Source: Microbacterium luteolum
GTDB taxonomy: Bacteria; Actinomycetota; Actinomycetes; Actinomycetales; Microbacteriaceae
DNA: 64,000 nucleotides
Direction: 5' to 3'
NCBI RefSeq assembly: GCF_039533965.1
Contig: NZ_BAAAUN010000001.1
Coordinates: 682,001-746,000, forward strand
The position numbers and the translations under genes were made by a program. The notes below the pieces were generated by a model. That model saw only the letters and a list, made by a program, of their open reading frames with translations. It searched no databases and was not told where the DNA came from. This document shows, in pieces, positions 17,274 through 25,277 of this stretch (position 1 is its first letter; the number at the start of each line of letters is the position of its first letter).

Positions 17274-18569
17274 ATGACCGTCGACACCGCCCGCTTCGCC
17301 ACCCGTGCGGTGCACGCCGCGAGGAGCCGCGAGACGGCGGCACCGCGTGCCACACCGATCTACCTCACGGCCGGGTTCGAGTTCGACGACTTCGACCATG
17401 CGGCGGACCACTTCGGCACCGGCACCGGATTCGGGTACACCCGCACCGGGAACCCGACCGTGCACGCGGCGGAGCGTCAGCTGGCCGCGCTCGAGTCCGG
17501 TGCGGATGCGGTGCTCGTCGCGAGCGGGCAGGCCGCGGTCGTGACGGCGCTGCTCACCGTCGCCGGCGCGGGCGACCACATCGTGACCTCGACGCACATC
17601 TACGAGGGGACCCGGGGTCTGTTCCTCGACAACCTCGCCCGGCTCGGCATCGAGACCACCTTCATCGACGACATCGCCGACCCGGAGGCCTGGCGTGCGG
17701 CGATCCGGCCCACCACCCGCGCGCTGTTCGCGGAATCGCTGGCCAACGCCCGCAACGACGTGCTCGACATCGCCGCCATCAGCGCCGTCGCCGACGAGGC
17801 GGCCATCCCCCTGATCGTCGACAACACGCTGGCCACTCCTTTCCTGCTGCGCCCGATCGAGCATGGCGCGGCGATCGTCGTGCACTCCGCGTCGAAGTTC
17901 CTCGCCGGCCACGGATCCGTCCTCGGCGGTGTGATCGTGGACGACGGCCGCTTCGACCCCGAGCGTGCGGGGCACAACGCCCCGCATCTCGTGCTCCCCG
18001 GTCGCGGCGGACTGCCGAGCGTCGCGGCCCGGCATGGTGGCCGCGCCCGGATCGCGTATGCGCGCGAGTCTGTGGCTCCGCGGTTCGGCGCCTCCCCCTC
18101 CCCGCTGAACGCCTTCCTGATCGGGCAGGGCGCGGAGACCCTCGGACTCCGCGTCGAGCGGCAGTCGCGCAACGCCCTGGCGATCGCGCAGTGGCTGGAG
18201 GCGCAGGAGGCGGTCGAGAGCGTCGATTACGTGGGTCTGCCCTCCCACCCGGATCACGAGACGGCCGTGCGCTACCTCGAGGGCGGCTTCGGCTCCATCT
18301 TCACGTTCACGCTCCGCGGCGGTCTGGAGGCCGCCCGCCGGTTCGTGGAGCAGGTGCGCGTCTTCACACACATGACCCACATCGGCGACGTGCGCTCCCT
18401 GGTGCTGCATCCCGGTACGACGAGTCACGCGCAGCGCACGGAGGAGGAGCGAGAGCTGCTCGGCGTGCGCCCCGGCACCCTGCGGTTGTCGATCGGCATC
18501 GAGGACATCGAGGATCTGATCTCCGACCTGACGCGCGTGCTCGACGCCACGCGCGAGGCGGTGGCATGA
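17274..18569 (+). CDS. metY: O-acetylhomoserine sulfhydrylase-type PLP enzyme
   Basis: Cys/Met-metabolism PLP family; likely makes homocysteine directly from O-acetylhomoserine and sulfide. The 431 residues contain YTRTGNPT (56-63, cofactor and substrate site), the acidic IVDNTLATP and the PLP Lys208 in [10 protein letters not shown]. The C-terminal [10 protein letters not shown] segment, with the STHIYEGTR region, favours the sulfhydrylase over gamma-synthase. The ATG at 17274 has a GAGAGG ribosome site. Its stop overlaps the start of a flavin monooxygenase gene, which suggests a sulfur-assimilation operon. Confidence 0.88.
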   Translation: MTVDTARFATRAVHAARSRETAAPRATPIYLTAGFEFDDFDHAADHFGTGTGFGYTRTGNPTVHAAERQLAALESGADAVLVASGQAAVVTALLTVAGAGDHIVTSTHIYEGTRGLFLDNLARLGIETTFIDDIADPEAWRAAIRPTTRALFAESLANARNDVLDIAAISAVADEAAIPLIVDNTLATPFLLRPIEHGAAIVVHSASKFLAGHGSVLGGVIVDDGRFDPERAGHNAPHLVLPGRGGLPSVAARHGGRARIAYARESVAPRFGASPSPLNAFLIGQGAETLGLRVERQSRNALAIAQWLEAQEAVESVDYVGLPSHPDHETAVRYLEGGFGSIFTFTLRGGLEAARRFVEQVRVFTHMTHIGDVRSLVLHPGTTSHAQRTEEERELLGVRPGTLRLSIGIEDIEDLISDLTRVLDATREAVA

Positions 18570-19879
18570 CCCGGCCGCAGCACTTCGGGTGGTTCCTCGC
18601 CCGCGGCTTCGGACCGCAGGGCTGGGGTTATCCGGCCCTCGACTGGGACTACGACTGGACGCGCCCCGAGATCTATCAGGAGGCGGCGCGCACCCTCGAG
18701 CAGGCGGGTTTCGATCTCGTCATCATCGAGGATGCTCCGTCGATGGGCTCTCCGGAGACCATCGACATCCGCGTCCGGCACGCCTTCGGAGGCCCGAAGC
18801 ACGACCCGCTGCTCCTCGCGCCGTACCTGTTCCAGGCGACGAAGCACCTGGGCGTCGTGCCGACCGTGAATCCGGCGGCGTCCCTTCCCTACACGTCCGC
18901 CCGGCAGTTCGCGACGCTCCAGCACCTGAGCGCGAACCGCCTCGGACTCAACGTCGTCACCGACACCGGCAGCGCGCGCCATTTCTCGGATGCCGCGCAG
19001 CTGGGTCACGATGAGGCCTACGATCGCGCCGAGGAATGGCTCGACAGCATCCGCTCCCTCTGGCGCAGCTGGGACGACGGCGCGCTGGTGCGGGACCGCG
19101 CCACAGATGTATTCGCGGACGGCACGAACATGCGGCGCGTGCAGCATCGCGGCACGCACTTCGCCTTCGACGGACCCCTCAACGCGTTGCCCTTCGCCGA
19201 CGGCGAGCCGGCGATCGTGTCGCCCGGAGGTTCCGGGCGCGGTCTGGGCTTCGCGGGAGCCAACTCGGATGTCCAGCTCGCGCTCGCCCCGCTGCACGAG
19301 GCGTCCGTCCGTGCGTATCGGTCGAAGATCCACGACGCCGCGGTCGCGGCGGGCCGCCGCCCCGAGGACATCAAGATCCTGTTCGCCATCCAGCCCGTGA
19401 TCACCTCGTCGGCCGAAGAGGCCGATCGGATCGTCGCCGCGTCCGCGCACCCGGACGATGCCGCGCTCGTGCAGATCGCGCGGAAGCAGTCCAGCGATCT
19501 CGAGACCGATCTCACCTCGCTCGATCTCGACAAGCCGCTCGACCTCGCGATCTTCGGCCCGCACGTCTCGCGCGGGAGCATCCAGCGACTGGTCGGCGAC
19601 CGCGGCGAGGATGCGCCACTGCGTGCGCATCTGACGGCCCTGGTGCGGGCAGGCCGCTTCTCCGACCGCACCGGCTTCGTCGGGACCGCGGAGGAGTTCG
19701 CCGACGTGATCGAAGAACTCGGCGAATGGGGCAACGACGGCGTGCTGCTGTGGGGCGACTTCCACCCGGTCAGCCTGCACCGCACGCTCGACGAGCTGGT
19801 CCCCGTGCTCCGCCGACGCGGCATCCTTCGCCGCGAGTACGCCGACGGCGGCCTGCAGGCGAATCTGCAGGCTTTCTGA
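18566..19879 (+). CDS. LLM-class flavin monooxygenase, NtaA/SnaA/DszA type
   Basis: A 437-residue FMN-dependent luciferase-like monooxygenase. The pattern WRxPEIYQEAARTLEQAGFDLVIIED, HLGVVPTVNPAASLPYTSARQFATLQHLSANRLGLNVVT-type core (here around residues 80-135) and the late GTAEEFADVIEEL...DGVLLWGDF segments match the nitrilotriacetate/pristinamycin/DszA branch, which needs reduced FMN from a separate reductase. It overlaps metY by four bases (ATGA), so it may release sulfite or sulfide from an organosulfur compound for MetY. No reductase gene is adjacent. Confidence 0.82.
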   Translation: MTRPQHFGWFLARGFGPQGWGYPALDWDYDWTRPEIYQEAARTLEQAGFDLVIIEDAPSMGSPETIDIRVRHAFGGPKHDPLLLAPYLFQATKHLGVVPTVNPAASLPYTSARQFATLQHLSANRLGLNVVTDTGSARHFSDAAQLGHDEAYDRAEEWLDSIRSLWRSWDDGALVRDRATDVFADGTNMRRVQHRGTHFAFDGPLNALPFADGEPAIVSPGGSGRGLGFAGANSDVQLALAPLHEASVRAYRSKIHDAAVAAGRRPEDIKILFAIQPVITSSAEEADRIVAASAHPDDAALVQIARKQSSDLETDLTSLDLDKPLDLAIFGPHVSRGSIQRLVGDRGEDAPLRAHLTALVRAGRFSDRTGFVGTAEEFADVIEELGEWGNDGVLLWGDFHPVSLHRTLDELVPVLRRRGILRREYADGGLQANLQAF

Positions 19880-19894
19880 GGCGCAGCGGACTCG

Positions 19895-20392
19895 CTACCA
19901 GCCCAGCGAGCCCGGGATGCCCTTGAACGGTCCGACGACCCAGGACGTGACCCACCCGCCGTAGAACCCACCCGGCTGCGGAACGACGACCTCGTCCCCG
20001 ACGGTGCACTCGTCCATCGGCCCCGCATACACCGCGACCCGATCGACCAGCGTCTCGAACCCGGGCGCCGGATCGGGGTAGTTCCACGCCGCCCCCGCTG
20101 CCACGGTGCCTCCGCCATGCACGTCGAAGTAGCGCGCGGCACCCTTGAACTCGCAGAACGAGGCGCCGGGCGAGTCCGTGAGCGCTCCCTGGACGAAATC
20201 CGCGATCGGAACGTAGTAGACGGGAGGGTGACTCGTCTCGAGCACCCGCACCGCGCTGCGGGTATCGGCGATCAGCTCTCCACCGAAGCGGATGGTCACA
20301 CGCTCTGCGACCGGCTCGACCCGAGGCGGCCTCGGATAGTCCCAGACGGATTCCTGACCGGGGCCGGGAGCGGCAGGTGTGGGTCGGCGCAT
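19895..20392 (-). CDS. DUF427-domain protein
   Basis: A 165-residue protein with the DUF427 core: VRVLETSHPPVYYVP, then CEFKGAARYFDV and AWNYPDPAPGF. The fold is a small beta-tent-like domain of unknown function, common in actinobacteria. Residues 1-30 are Pro-rich. The ATG at 20392 lies exactly six bases after a TACAGT box, a leaderless arrangement. It is divergent from the LON-domain gene, 36 bases away. Confidence 0.85.
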   Translation of the reverse strand: MRRPTPAAPGPGQESVWDYPRPPRVEPVAERVTIRFGGELIADTRSAVRVLETSHPPVYYVPIADFVQGALTDSPGASFCEFKGAARYFDVHGGGTVAAGAAWNYPDPAPGFETLVDRVAVYAGPMDECTVGDEVVVPQPGGFYGGWVTSWVVGPFKGIPGSLGW

Positions 20393-20398
20393 CTGTTC

Positions 20399-20404
20399 AC
20401 TGTA
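20399..20404 (-). promoter_or_regulatory. -10 box of the DUF427 gene (leaderless type)
   Basis: TACAGT on the minus strand, six bases before the ATG at 20392. The ATG would be at or next to the transcription start. Confidence 0.45.
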
Positions 20405-20428
20405 CGTCGCTCGGTGTTGACTGGCCCC

Positions 20429-21025
20429 ATGACCGCGATACCGATGTTCCCTCTCGGCTCGGTGCACTTTCCGTACACCCCGCTGGCGCTTCGCGTGTTC
20501 GAACCGCGATATCTCACGATGATCGGGCGGCTCCTCGACGAGGATGACCCGCAGTTCGGTGTCGTGCTGATCGAACGCGGCCACGAGGTCGGCGGCGGCG
20601 ACCGGCGGAGCACCGTCGGCACGATGGCACGGCTCGTCAGCGTCACCGCAGGGGCCGAGGTGCTGCAGACCGTGTCGGTCGGCGCCGGACGCTTCACGGT
20701 CGAGCAGTGGGAGGATGACGAGCCCTACCCGCGCGCCGAGGTGACGCCGCTTCCCGGGCTCGTCTGGAACGACGCGCTCACCCCGCTGCGCACGGAAGCC
20801 GAGGCGATCGTGCGGCGCACGATCCCGCGCGCTCCGGAGGCGCGGTGGGATGCCGACACCGAGCTCTCCGACGACCCGCTCGCCGCGGCGTGGCAGCTCG
20901 CCGCGATGGCCCCGCTCGGCGAATACGACCGCTACGCCCTGCTGCGTTCGACGAGCGTCGCGGCGCTGCTCCGTGATGTCATCGACCTCACGCTGGAGGC
21001 TGAGATCCTGTGGTCCGCTGAGTGA
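20429..21025 (+). CDS. LON peptidase substrate-binding domain protein
   Basis: A 198-residue stand-alone Lon N-terminal domain. It opens AIPMFPLGSVHFPYTPLALRVFEPRY, the family's typical first strand and loop, and has no ATPase or protease part. The proteins are thought to bind unfolded or damaged proteins, but their role in bacteria is unclear. The ATG at 20429 begins the conserved sequence; no strong ribosome site is visible. It is convergent with terC, 15 bases between the stops. Confidence 0.85.
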   Translation: MTAIPMFPLGSVHFPYTPLALRVFEPRYLTMIGRLLDEDDPQFGVVLIERGHEVGGGDRRSTVGTMARLVSVTAGAEVLQTVSVGAGRFTVEQWEDDEPYPRAEVTPLPGLVWNDALTPLRTEAEAIVRRTIPRAPEARWDADTELSDDPLAAAWQLAAMAPLGEYDRYALLRSTSVAALLRDVIDLTLEAEILWSAE

Positions 21026-21040
21026 GATGCGTCGCCGCGG

Positions 21041-22045
21041 TCACTCGACGAGAGGCGCCTTCTTCTCGGCACGCTTCTCGCGCCCGGAGGCGATGAGGCT
21101 GGCGACCGTGGCGATCGTCATCGAGGCGATGATCACGCCGAGCGAGACCATGTTGTCGATGTCGGGGACCCACTCGACGTGCTCGCCGCCGTTGATGAAC
21201 GGCAGCTCGTTCACGTGGAGTGCGTGCAGGATCAGCTTGATGCCGATGAATCCGAGGATCACGGCGATGCCGTAGTGCAGGTAGCGCAGGCGGTCGAGCA
21301 GGTCGCCGAGCAGGAAGTACAGCTGGCGCAGCCCCATCAGCGCGAAGATGTTCGCCGCGAACACGAGGAACCCGTTGGTCGTGATCTCGAAGATCGCGGG
21401 GATCGAGTCGATCGCGAAGATCAGGTCGGTCACGCCGATGGTGATGAGCACGATGACCATCGGAGTGAACATGCGCTTGCCGTCGACCGTGGTGCGCAGC
21501 TTCGAGCCGTCGTAGTGGTCGCTGATGTCGATGCGCCGACGCAGCAGTCGCACGACGAAGTTCTCGCGCTGGACCTCGCCCTCGTGATCGCCGTCCGGCA
21601 TCGCCTGACGGATCGCCGTCCAGATCAGGAAGGCGCCGAAGACGTAGAAGATCGGCGAGAAGTTCTCGACGATCGCGACGCCGACGAGGATGAACGCGCC
21701 GCGCAGGACCAGGGCGATGATGATGCCGATCATGAGCACCTGCTGCTGCAGCCGCCTCGGAACGGCGAACTGCGCCATGATCAGCACGAAGACGAAGAGG
21801 TTGTCGATCGAGAGGCTGTACTCCAGCGCCCAGCCGGTGATGAAGTCACCGGCGTTCTTCCAGCCGCCCACATTGCCGAGCAGCACCGCGAACAGCAGCG
21901 CGAGACCGACATAGAACACCACCCAGAGGGTGGACTCCTTCGTGGAGGGGATGTGTGGGCGCAGCTTGATGAGCAGAAGGTCGCCGATGAGGATGATCGT
22001 GAGCACGACCATCGAGGTGATCTCGAACCAGAGAGGGATTTCCAA
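21041..22045 (-). CDS. TerC-family integral membrane protein (probable Mn2+ exporter)
   Basis: A 334-residue, multi-helix membrane protein. Two conserved acidic motifs define the family: EYSLSIDNLFVF in the first half and FAIDSIPAIFEIT in the second. Riboswitch-linked TerC proteins (for example Alx) export manganese and help load secreted metalloenzymes. The start is the TTG in TTGGAAATCCC, which gives the usual N-terminus (M)EIPLWFEITSMVVLT and has AAAGG at ribosome-site distance. The frame is open further upstream but that part is the riboswitch. Confidence 0.9.
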   Translation of the reverse strand: MEIPLWFEITSMVVLTIILIGDLLLIKLRPHIPSTKESTLWVVFYVGLALLFAVLLGNVGGWKNAGDFITGWALEYSLSIDNLFVFVLIMAQFAVPRRLQQQVLMIGIIIALVLRGAFILVGVAIVENFSPIFYVFGAFLIWTAIRQAMPDGDHEGEVQRENFVVRLLRRRIDISDHYDGSKLRTTVDGKRMFTPMVIVLITIGVTDLIFAIDSIPAIFEITTNGFLVFAANIFALMGLRQLYFLLGDLLDRLRYLHYGIAVILGFIGIKLILHALHVNELPFINGGEHVEWVPDIDNMVSLGVIIASMTIATVASLIASGREKRAEKKAPLVE

Positions 22046-22058
22046 GGGCGCACTGCAC

Positions 22059-22088
22059 CTTTCGGGAGGGTCGGGAAGAAGCCGAAAG
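22059..22088 (-). promoter_or_regulatory. terC riboswitch expression platform masking the ribosome site
   Basis: On the minus strand CTTTCGG (22088-22082) can pair with CCGAAAG (22065-22059), which contains the terC ribosome site (AAAGG) about 11 bases before the TTG. The same CTTTCG (22088-22083) is also the 3' arm of the aptamer's closing helix with CGAGAG (22181-22176). The two helices are mutually exclusive, so forming the aptamer helix frees the ribosome site. This predicts translation switched on by ligand. Confidence 0.65.
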
Positions 22089-22181
22089 TCTCTCCCCCGC
22101 ACAGAAGTGCGTCGCGCGCCCGGAGCATCGATGCCGATGCTCGTGATGACGTTACGCGCGGATCCGGGATACTCCCTCTCG
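22083..22181 (-). ncRNA. yybP-ykoY-type manganese riboswitch upstream of terC
   Basis: The minus strand carries, in order, the conserved blocks of this class: GGGAGTA (22175-22169), GTCATCAC (about 22150-22143), CCGGGCGCG (about 22122-22114) and GAGACTTTCGG (22092-22082). Two inner hairpins (GAGCATCGGCATCGATGCTC and GCACTTCTGTGC) and a closing helix CGAGAG/CTTTCG fit the three-way architecture. The class senses Mn2+ and often controls TerC exporters, exactly the downstream gene here. Boundaries are approximate to a few bases. No covariance search could be run. Confidence 0.78.
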
Positions 22182-22183
22182 CG

Positions 22184-22211
22184 GGAGCAATGCTACCGGA
22201 GCAATACTGCC
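22184..22211. repeat. Tandem near-palindromic 14-mers between terC and the YqhA-type gene
   Basis: GGAGCAATGCTACC (22184-22197) is followed directly by GGAGCAATACTGCC (22198-22211), two mismatches in 14. Each contains a near-palindrome around AGCAATGCT. The pair sits in the divergent promoter region, just upstream of the riboswitch start, so it is a likely operator; a metal-responsive repressor would make sense. Confidence 0.5.
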
Positions 22212-22245
22212 GCGGAGAACGATATTGCGTGGTGGAATAGTCGTC

Positions 22246-22899
22246 GTGACCTCGACTTCGCACCCAGACCACATCGAACACGGCACCGCTCCCCTGGAGA
22301 CCCGCCCTCAGAACTCCTGGGCTCGGGCGATCGGGTCGCTCATCTTCGTCAGCCGCTGGCTGCAGGCCCCGCTCTACCTCGGGCTCATCGTCGCGCAGCT
22401 CGTCTACGTCGTCGTGTTCATGGTGGAGCTGTGGCACCTGATCGCCGAGGACGTATTCGGGGACATCACGCACATCGAAGAGGCCACCATCATGCTGACG
22501 GTGCTCGGCCTGATCGACGTGGTGATGATCGCGAACCTCCTGATCATGGTCATCATCGGCGGATACGAGACCTTCGTGTCGCGGATCAACACGGACGGCC
22601 ACCCGGATCAGCCGGAGTGGCTCTCGCACGTCAACGCCAACGTCCTCAAGGTGAAGCTCGCGATGGCGATCATCGGCATCTCGTCGATCCACCTCCTCAA
22701 GACCTTCATCGAGGTCGGTGGCATGAGCGAATCGGGGATCAACGAGGACGGCGCGAGGTACACGCCGACCGGCGTCCTCTGGCAGGTCGTCATCCACTGC
22801 GTCTTCATCCTCTCCGCCCTCGCACTGGCCTGGATCGACAAGATGTCGCAGAGCACGGCGAAGGCCGCGCACGCCGCTGCGCAGACCGCCGCGCATTGA
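22246..22899 (+). CDS. YqhA/UPF0114-family membrane protein (TIGR00645-like)
   Basis: A 217-residue membrane protein with helices at about 40-65, 80-110, 140-165 and 175-205. The core WLQAPLYLGLIVAQLVYVVVF, then GLIDVVMIANLLIMVIIGGYETFVS, is typical of the family. Its function is not established, though some relatives are induced by stress. The GTG at 22246 follows GGTGG at ribosome-site distance; an in-frame TTG at 22225 is an alternative. It is divergent from the riboswitch-controlled terC. Confidence 0.83.
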   Translation: MTSTSHPDHIEHGTAPLETRPQNSWARAIGSLIFVSRWLQAPLYLGLIVAQLVYVVVFMVELWHLIAEDVFGDITHIEEATIMLTVLGLIDVVMIANLLIMVIIGGYETFVSRINTDGHPDQPEWLSHVNANVLKVKLAMAIIGISSIHLLKTFIEVGGMSESGINEDGARYTPTGVLWQVVIHCVFILSALALAWIDKMSQSTAKAAHAAAQTAAH

Positions 22900-22959
22900 T
22901 CTGAGACGATGGGGCATCCGTCGACACTTTCCCAGTGAGAGACACCGAACGGAAACAGG

Positions 22960-23517
22960 ATGCCCGTGCAGACGAGTGATCAGAGATGGGCCGCGCAGGC
23001 CGCAGCAGGTGACGAGAGTGCCTTCCGCGAGCTGTACCGTGCCCACGTACGACCGGTCTACTGGATCGCCAACGGCATCCTCGCGTCGCCCGCCGACGCC
23101 GAGGATGTGACGCAGGAGACCTTCGTGGTCGCCTGGCGAAAGCTCCCGGGGCTCGAGCTCCAGGGCGAGTCGATCCTGCCGTGGCTGGCGACGATCTGTC
23201 GCTTCCAGGCGGCGAACCGGCTCCGCCAGCGCCGCCGTGACCAGGCCCACACCGCCGAGGCCCTCGACGAGGACCTCCCGGCCACGGTCAGCGTCGAGGA
23301 GCAGGTCATCACCGCGGATCTCGCGGCGCGGATCGCCGCCGAGGTCGGCACGCTGAGCGAGCTCGATCGCGAGATCTTCCGCCTGTGCGCATCCGAGGGC
23401 TATGCCTATCAGGCGGCCGCCGAGGAGCTCGGCGTGAGCCACGCCGTCGTCCGGAACCGTCTCTCCCGAGTGCGCACCCAGTTGCGCGGCGCCGTGAAGG
23501 AAGCGAGAGACGCATGA
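22960..23517 (+). CDS. ECF-type RNA polymerase sigma factor
   Basis: A 185-residue sigma-70 family factor with only regions 2 and 4. Region 2 (about 22-90) includes AFRELYRAHVRPVYW and DAEDVTQETFVVAWRKL; region 4 (about 125-178) has the helix-turn-helix SEGYAYQAAAEELGVSHAVVRNRLSRVRTQLR. It should direct polymerase to a small stress or envelope regulon. The next gene overlaps by four bases and encodes a membrane protein with a cytoplasmic N-terminus, the position where an anti-sigma factor is expected. Confidence 0.9.
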   Translation: MPVQTSDQRWAAQAAAGDESAFRELYRAHVRPVYWIANGILASPADAEDVTQETFVVAWRKLPGLELQGESILPWLATICRFQAANRLRQRRRDQAHTAEALDEDLPATVSVEEQVITADLAARIAAEVGTLSELDREIFRLCASEGYAYQAAAEELGVSHAVVRNRLSRVRTQLRGAVKEARDA

Positions 23518-24617
23518 ACGACCAGACCCCCAGAGATGAGCTCCCCGAGCTCTCCGACGAGACCATCGCCCGCATCGAGACCTCCGTGTTCTCCGCGATC
23601 GCGGCGGAGCGCCCCCCGGCGGCAGCGCCGTCCGCAGCCCGTGCGCGGACCAGACGGCGTCGCTGGCTGACCGGCGCCGGGATCGCGGCCGCCTTCGTCG
23701 TGGGTGTCCTGGTGACGCCCCCGATCCTCGGCGCCGTCGGCGGCGGATCGATGATGACGGCGGACGGCGCCGGCGGGAGCGTCGCCGAATCCGGCGTGTC
23801 CTCCCCCGACCGGAGCCTCGAGGTCGCTCCCGGCGCTGTGGATGAGGCGGCGACCGACCCCTCCGCACTGGCCGGCAAGGATCTCGCGGTGAGCGACCGG
23901 GAGATCATCGCCACCGCCCGCGCCACGGTGCGGGTCAAGAGCATCACCGATGCCGCGACGGCCATCACCGCCCTGGCCGAGGAGCGCGGCGGCTACGTCG
24001 AGAGCACCGAGATCGGCAAGGCTGTGGCCGTCGACGGCACGACGGAACCGGCCCCCGCCGACTCCGGCTACGGATGGATCAGCATCCGCGTCCCCTCGGC
24101 CGAGCTGTCCGACGTGATCGCCGAGCTGGAGGAGTCCGGAGAGGTTCTTTCCTCTTCGACCTCGAAGCAGGATGTGACCTCGGTCGCGATCGACCTCCGG
24201 GCGCGCGTCGACGCCACGAAGGCATCGGTCACGCGGCTCACCGAGCTGATGGCGCAGTCCGGCAGCGTGTCGGAACTGATCGAGGCGGAGGTCGCGCTGA
24301 CCGACCGTCAGGCGCAGCTCGAGTCGTACGAGCAGCAGCTCGCGTCGATCGAGGATCAGGTCGCGATGTCGACGCTCCAGGTGGAGCTGACGCGCACCGC
24401 CGCGCCCACGACGGCGGACCCCGCCGGGTTCGGCGACGGACTGCTGGCCGGTTGGAACGGCCTGGTCGTGTCGCTGAACGCGCTGGTGATCGCCGTCGGC
24501 TTCCTCCTCCCCTGGCTCGCCGTGGCCGGATTCGTCGTGCTGATCGTGTGGTTGGTCCGCCGGGCCCGCCGCAACCGCCGTGCGGCGGCGAAGACAGCGA
24601 CGTCCGACGCGGACTGA
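23514..24617 (+). CDS. DUF4349-domain membrane protein, possible anti-sigma partner
   Basis: 367 residues: a cytoplasmic N-terminus (1-50, acidic then Arg-rich), a membrane helix (51-73), an extracytoplasmic DUF4349 domain with a coiled-coil segment (LTELMAQSGSVSELIEAEVALTDRQAQLESYEQQ region), and a C-terminal helix pair (about 316-347) before a basic tail. DUF4349 is of unknown function and often found near ECF sigma factors. The start overlaps the sigma gene stop (ATGA), so coupled translation and a regulator pair are likely. No zinc-finger anti-sigma motif (HxxxCxxC) is seen. Confidence 0.82.
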   Translation: MNDQTPRDELPELSDETIARIETSVFSAIAAERPPAAAPSAARARTRRRRWLTGAGIAAAFVVGVLVTPPILGAVGGGSMMTADGAGGSVAESGVSSPDRSLEVAPGAVDEAATDPSALAGKDLAVSDREIIATARATVRVKSITDAATAITALAEERGGYVESTEIGKAVAVDGTTEPAPADSGYGWISIRVPSAELSDVIAELEESGEVLSSSTSKQDVTSVAIDLRARVDATKASVTRLTELMAQSGSVSELIEAEVALTDRQAQLESYEQQLASIEDQVAMSTLQVELTRTAAPTTADPAGFGDGLLAGWNGLVVSLNALVIAVGFLLPWLAVAGFVVLIVWLVRRARRNRRAAAKTATSDAD

Positions 24618-24629
24618 TCAGCTGATCTC

Positions 24630-24672
24630 GAGCGGCTCCCGGCACGCGCCGGGAGCCGCTCTTCGTTGATTT
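24630..24672 (+). terminator. Rho-independent terminator after the sigma/DUF4349 pair
   Basis: A perfect 13-bp stem, GAGCGGCTCCCGG (24630-24642) with CCGGGAGCCGCTC (24649-24661), a six-base loop and a T-rich tail (TTCGTTGATTTT). Confidence 0.85.
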
Positions 24673-24682
24673 TCCGGGGTAT

Positions 24683-24721
24683 ACAAGAACTCTTGTGAAA
24701 CCTGCGAAGCAGACTTAGCGT
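24683..24721 (+). promoter_or_regulatory. Promoter and operator of the ArsR-like gene
   Basis: -35 TTGTGA (24693-24698), 17-base spacer, -10 TAGCGT (24716-24721), then seven bases to the ATG at 24729: a leaderless promoter. The perfect inverted repeat ACAAGA-AC-TCTTGT (24683-24696) overlaps the -35 box, where a bound repressor would block polymerase. Autoregulation by the encoded winged-helix protein is the simple reading. Confidence 0.7.
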
Positions 24722-24728
24722 TCCTCTC

Positions 24729-25277
24729 ATGGAAGACATCTCCGTGATCACCGCCGTGCACCACCCGCTGCGGCGGCGCCTGTTCGACTACCTGCTGCTG
24801 TACGGCACCTCGCAGGTCACGGTGCTCGCCCGGGCTCTCGACAGCCAGGTGGGCAGCATCAGCCACCATCTGCGGATGCTGGAGCGCGCCGGTGTCGTGG
24901 AGCGCGTGGAGGACCCGAACGGGGACAAGCGCACCAGCTGGTGGAGAGTCGCGCGGCGAGGGCTGAGCTGGTCGACCGACGACTTCGCCGACTCCCCTGC
25001 CGACGCGCTCCTCGCCCGCGAGGCGCAGCGCCAGGGCATCCGCCTGCAGTTCGAGCGGTTGCAGCGCTGGCACCGCCACCGCAGCGACGCGGCGTACGCG
25101 GACTACGACGGCTACAGCACCGACACCACCGCCTGGGCATCGCCGGGCGAGCTGGAGGACCTCTCGATCCGGCTCCTCGCCACCATTCGTCAGTGGCAGG
25201 ACTCGATCGATCTCGAGGACGGCCAGGACCGGACGCCGGTCTTCCTCTTCGCCCACGCGTTCCCGACGGAGCCCTGA
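24729..25277 (+). CDS. ArsR-type winged-helix transcriptional regulator
   Basis: A 182-residue protein with an N-terminal winged helix (about 6-75): HHPLRRRLFDYLLLYGTSQVTVLARALDSQVGSISHHLRMLERAGVVERVED matches the ArsR/HTH_20 pattern, with the recognition helix around QVGSISHHL. The rest (about 80-182) is a ligand or dimer domain without recognizable metal-binding cysteines. It precedes an MFS exporter gene, sharing one base (TGATG), so it probably controls that gene and itself through the palindrome upstream. Confidence 0.85.
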   Translation: MEDISVITAVHHPLRRRLFDYLLLYGTSQVTVLARALDSQVGSISHHLRMLERAGVVERVEDPNGDKRTSWWRVARRGLSWSTDDFADSPADALLAREAQRQGIRLQFERLQRWHRHRSDAAYADYDGYSTDTTAWASPGELEDLSIRLLATIRQWQDSIDLEDGQDRTPVFLFAHAFPTEP

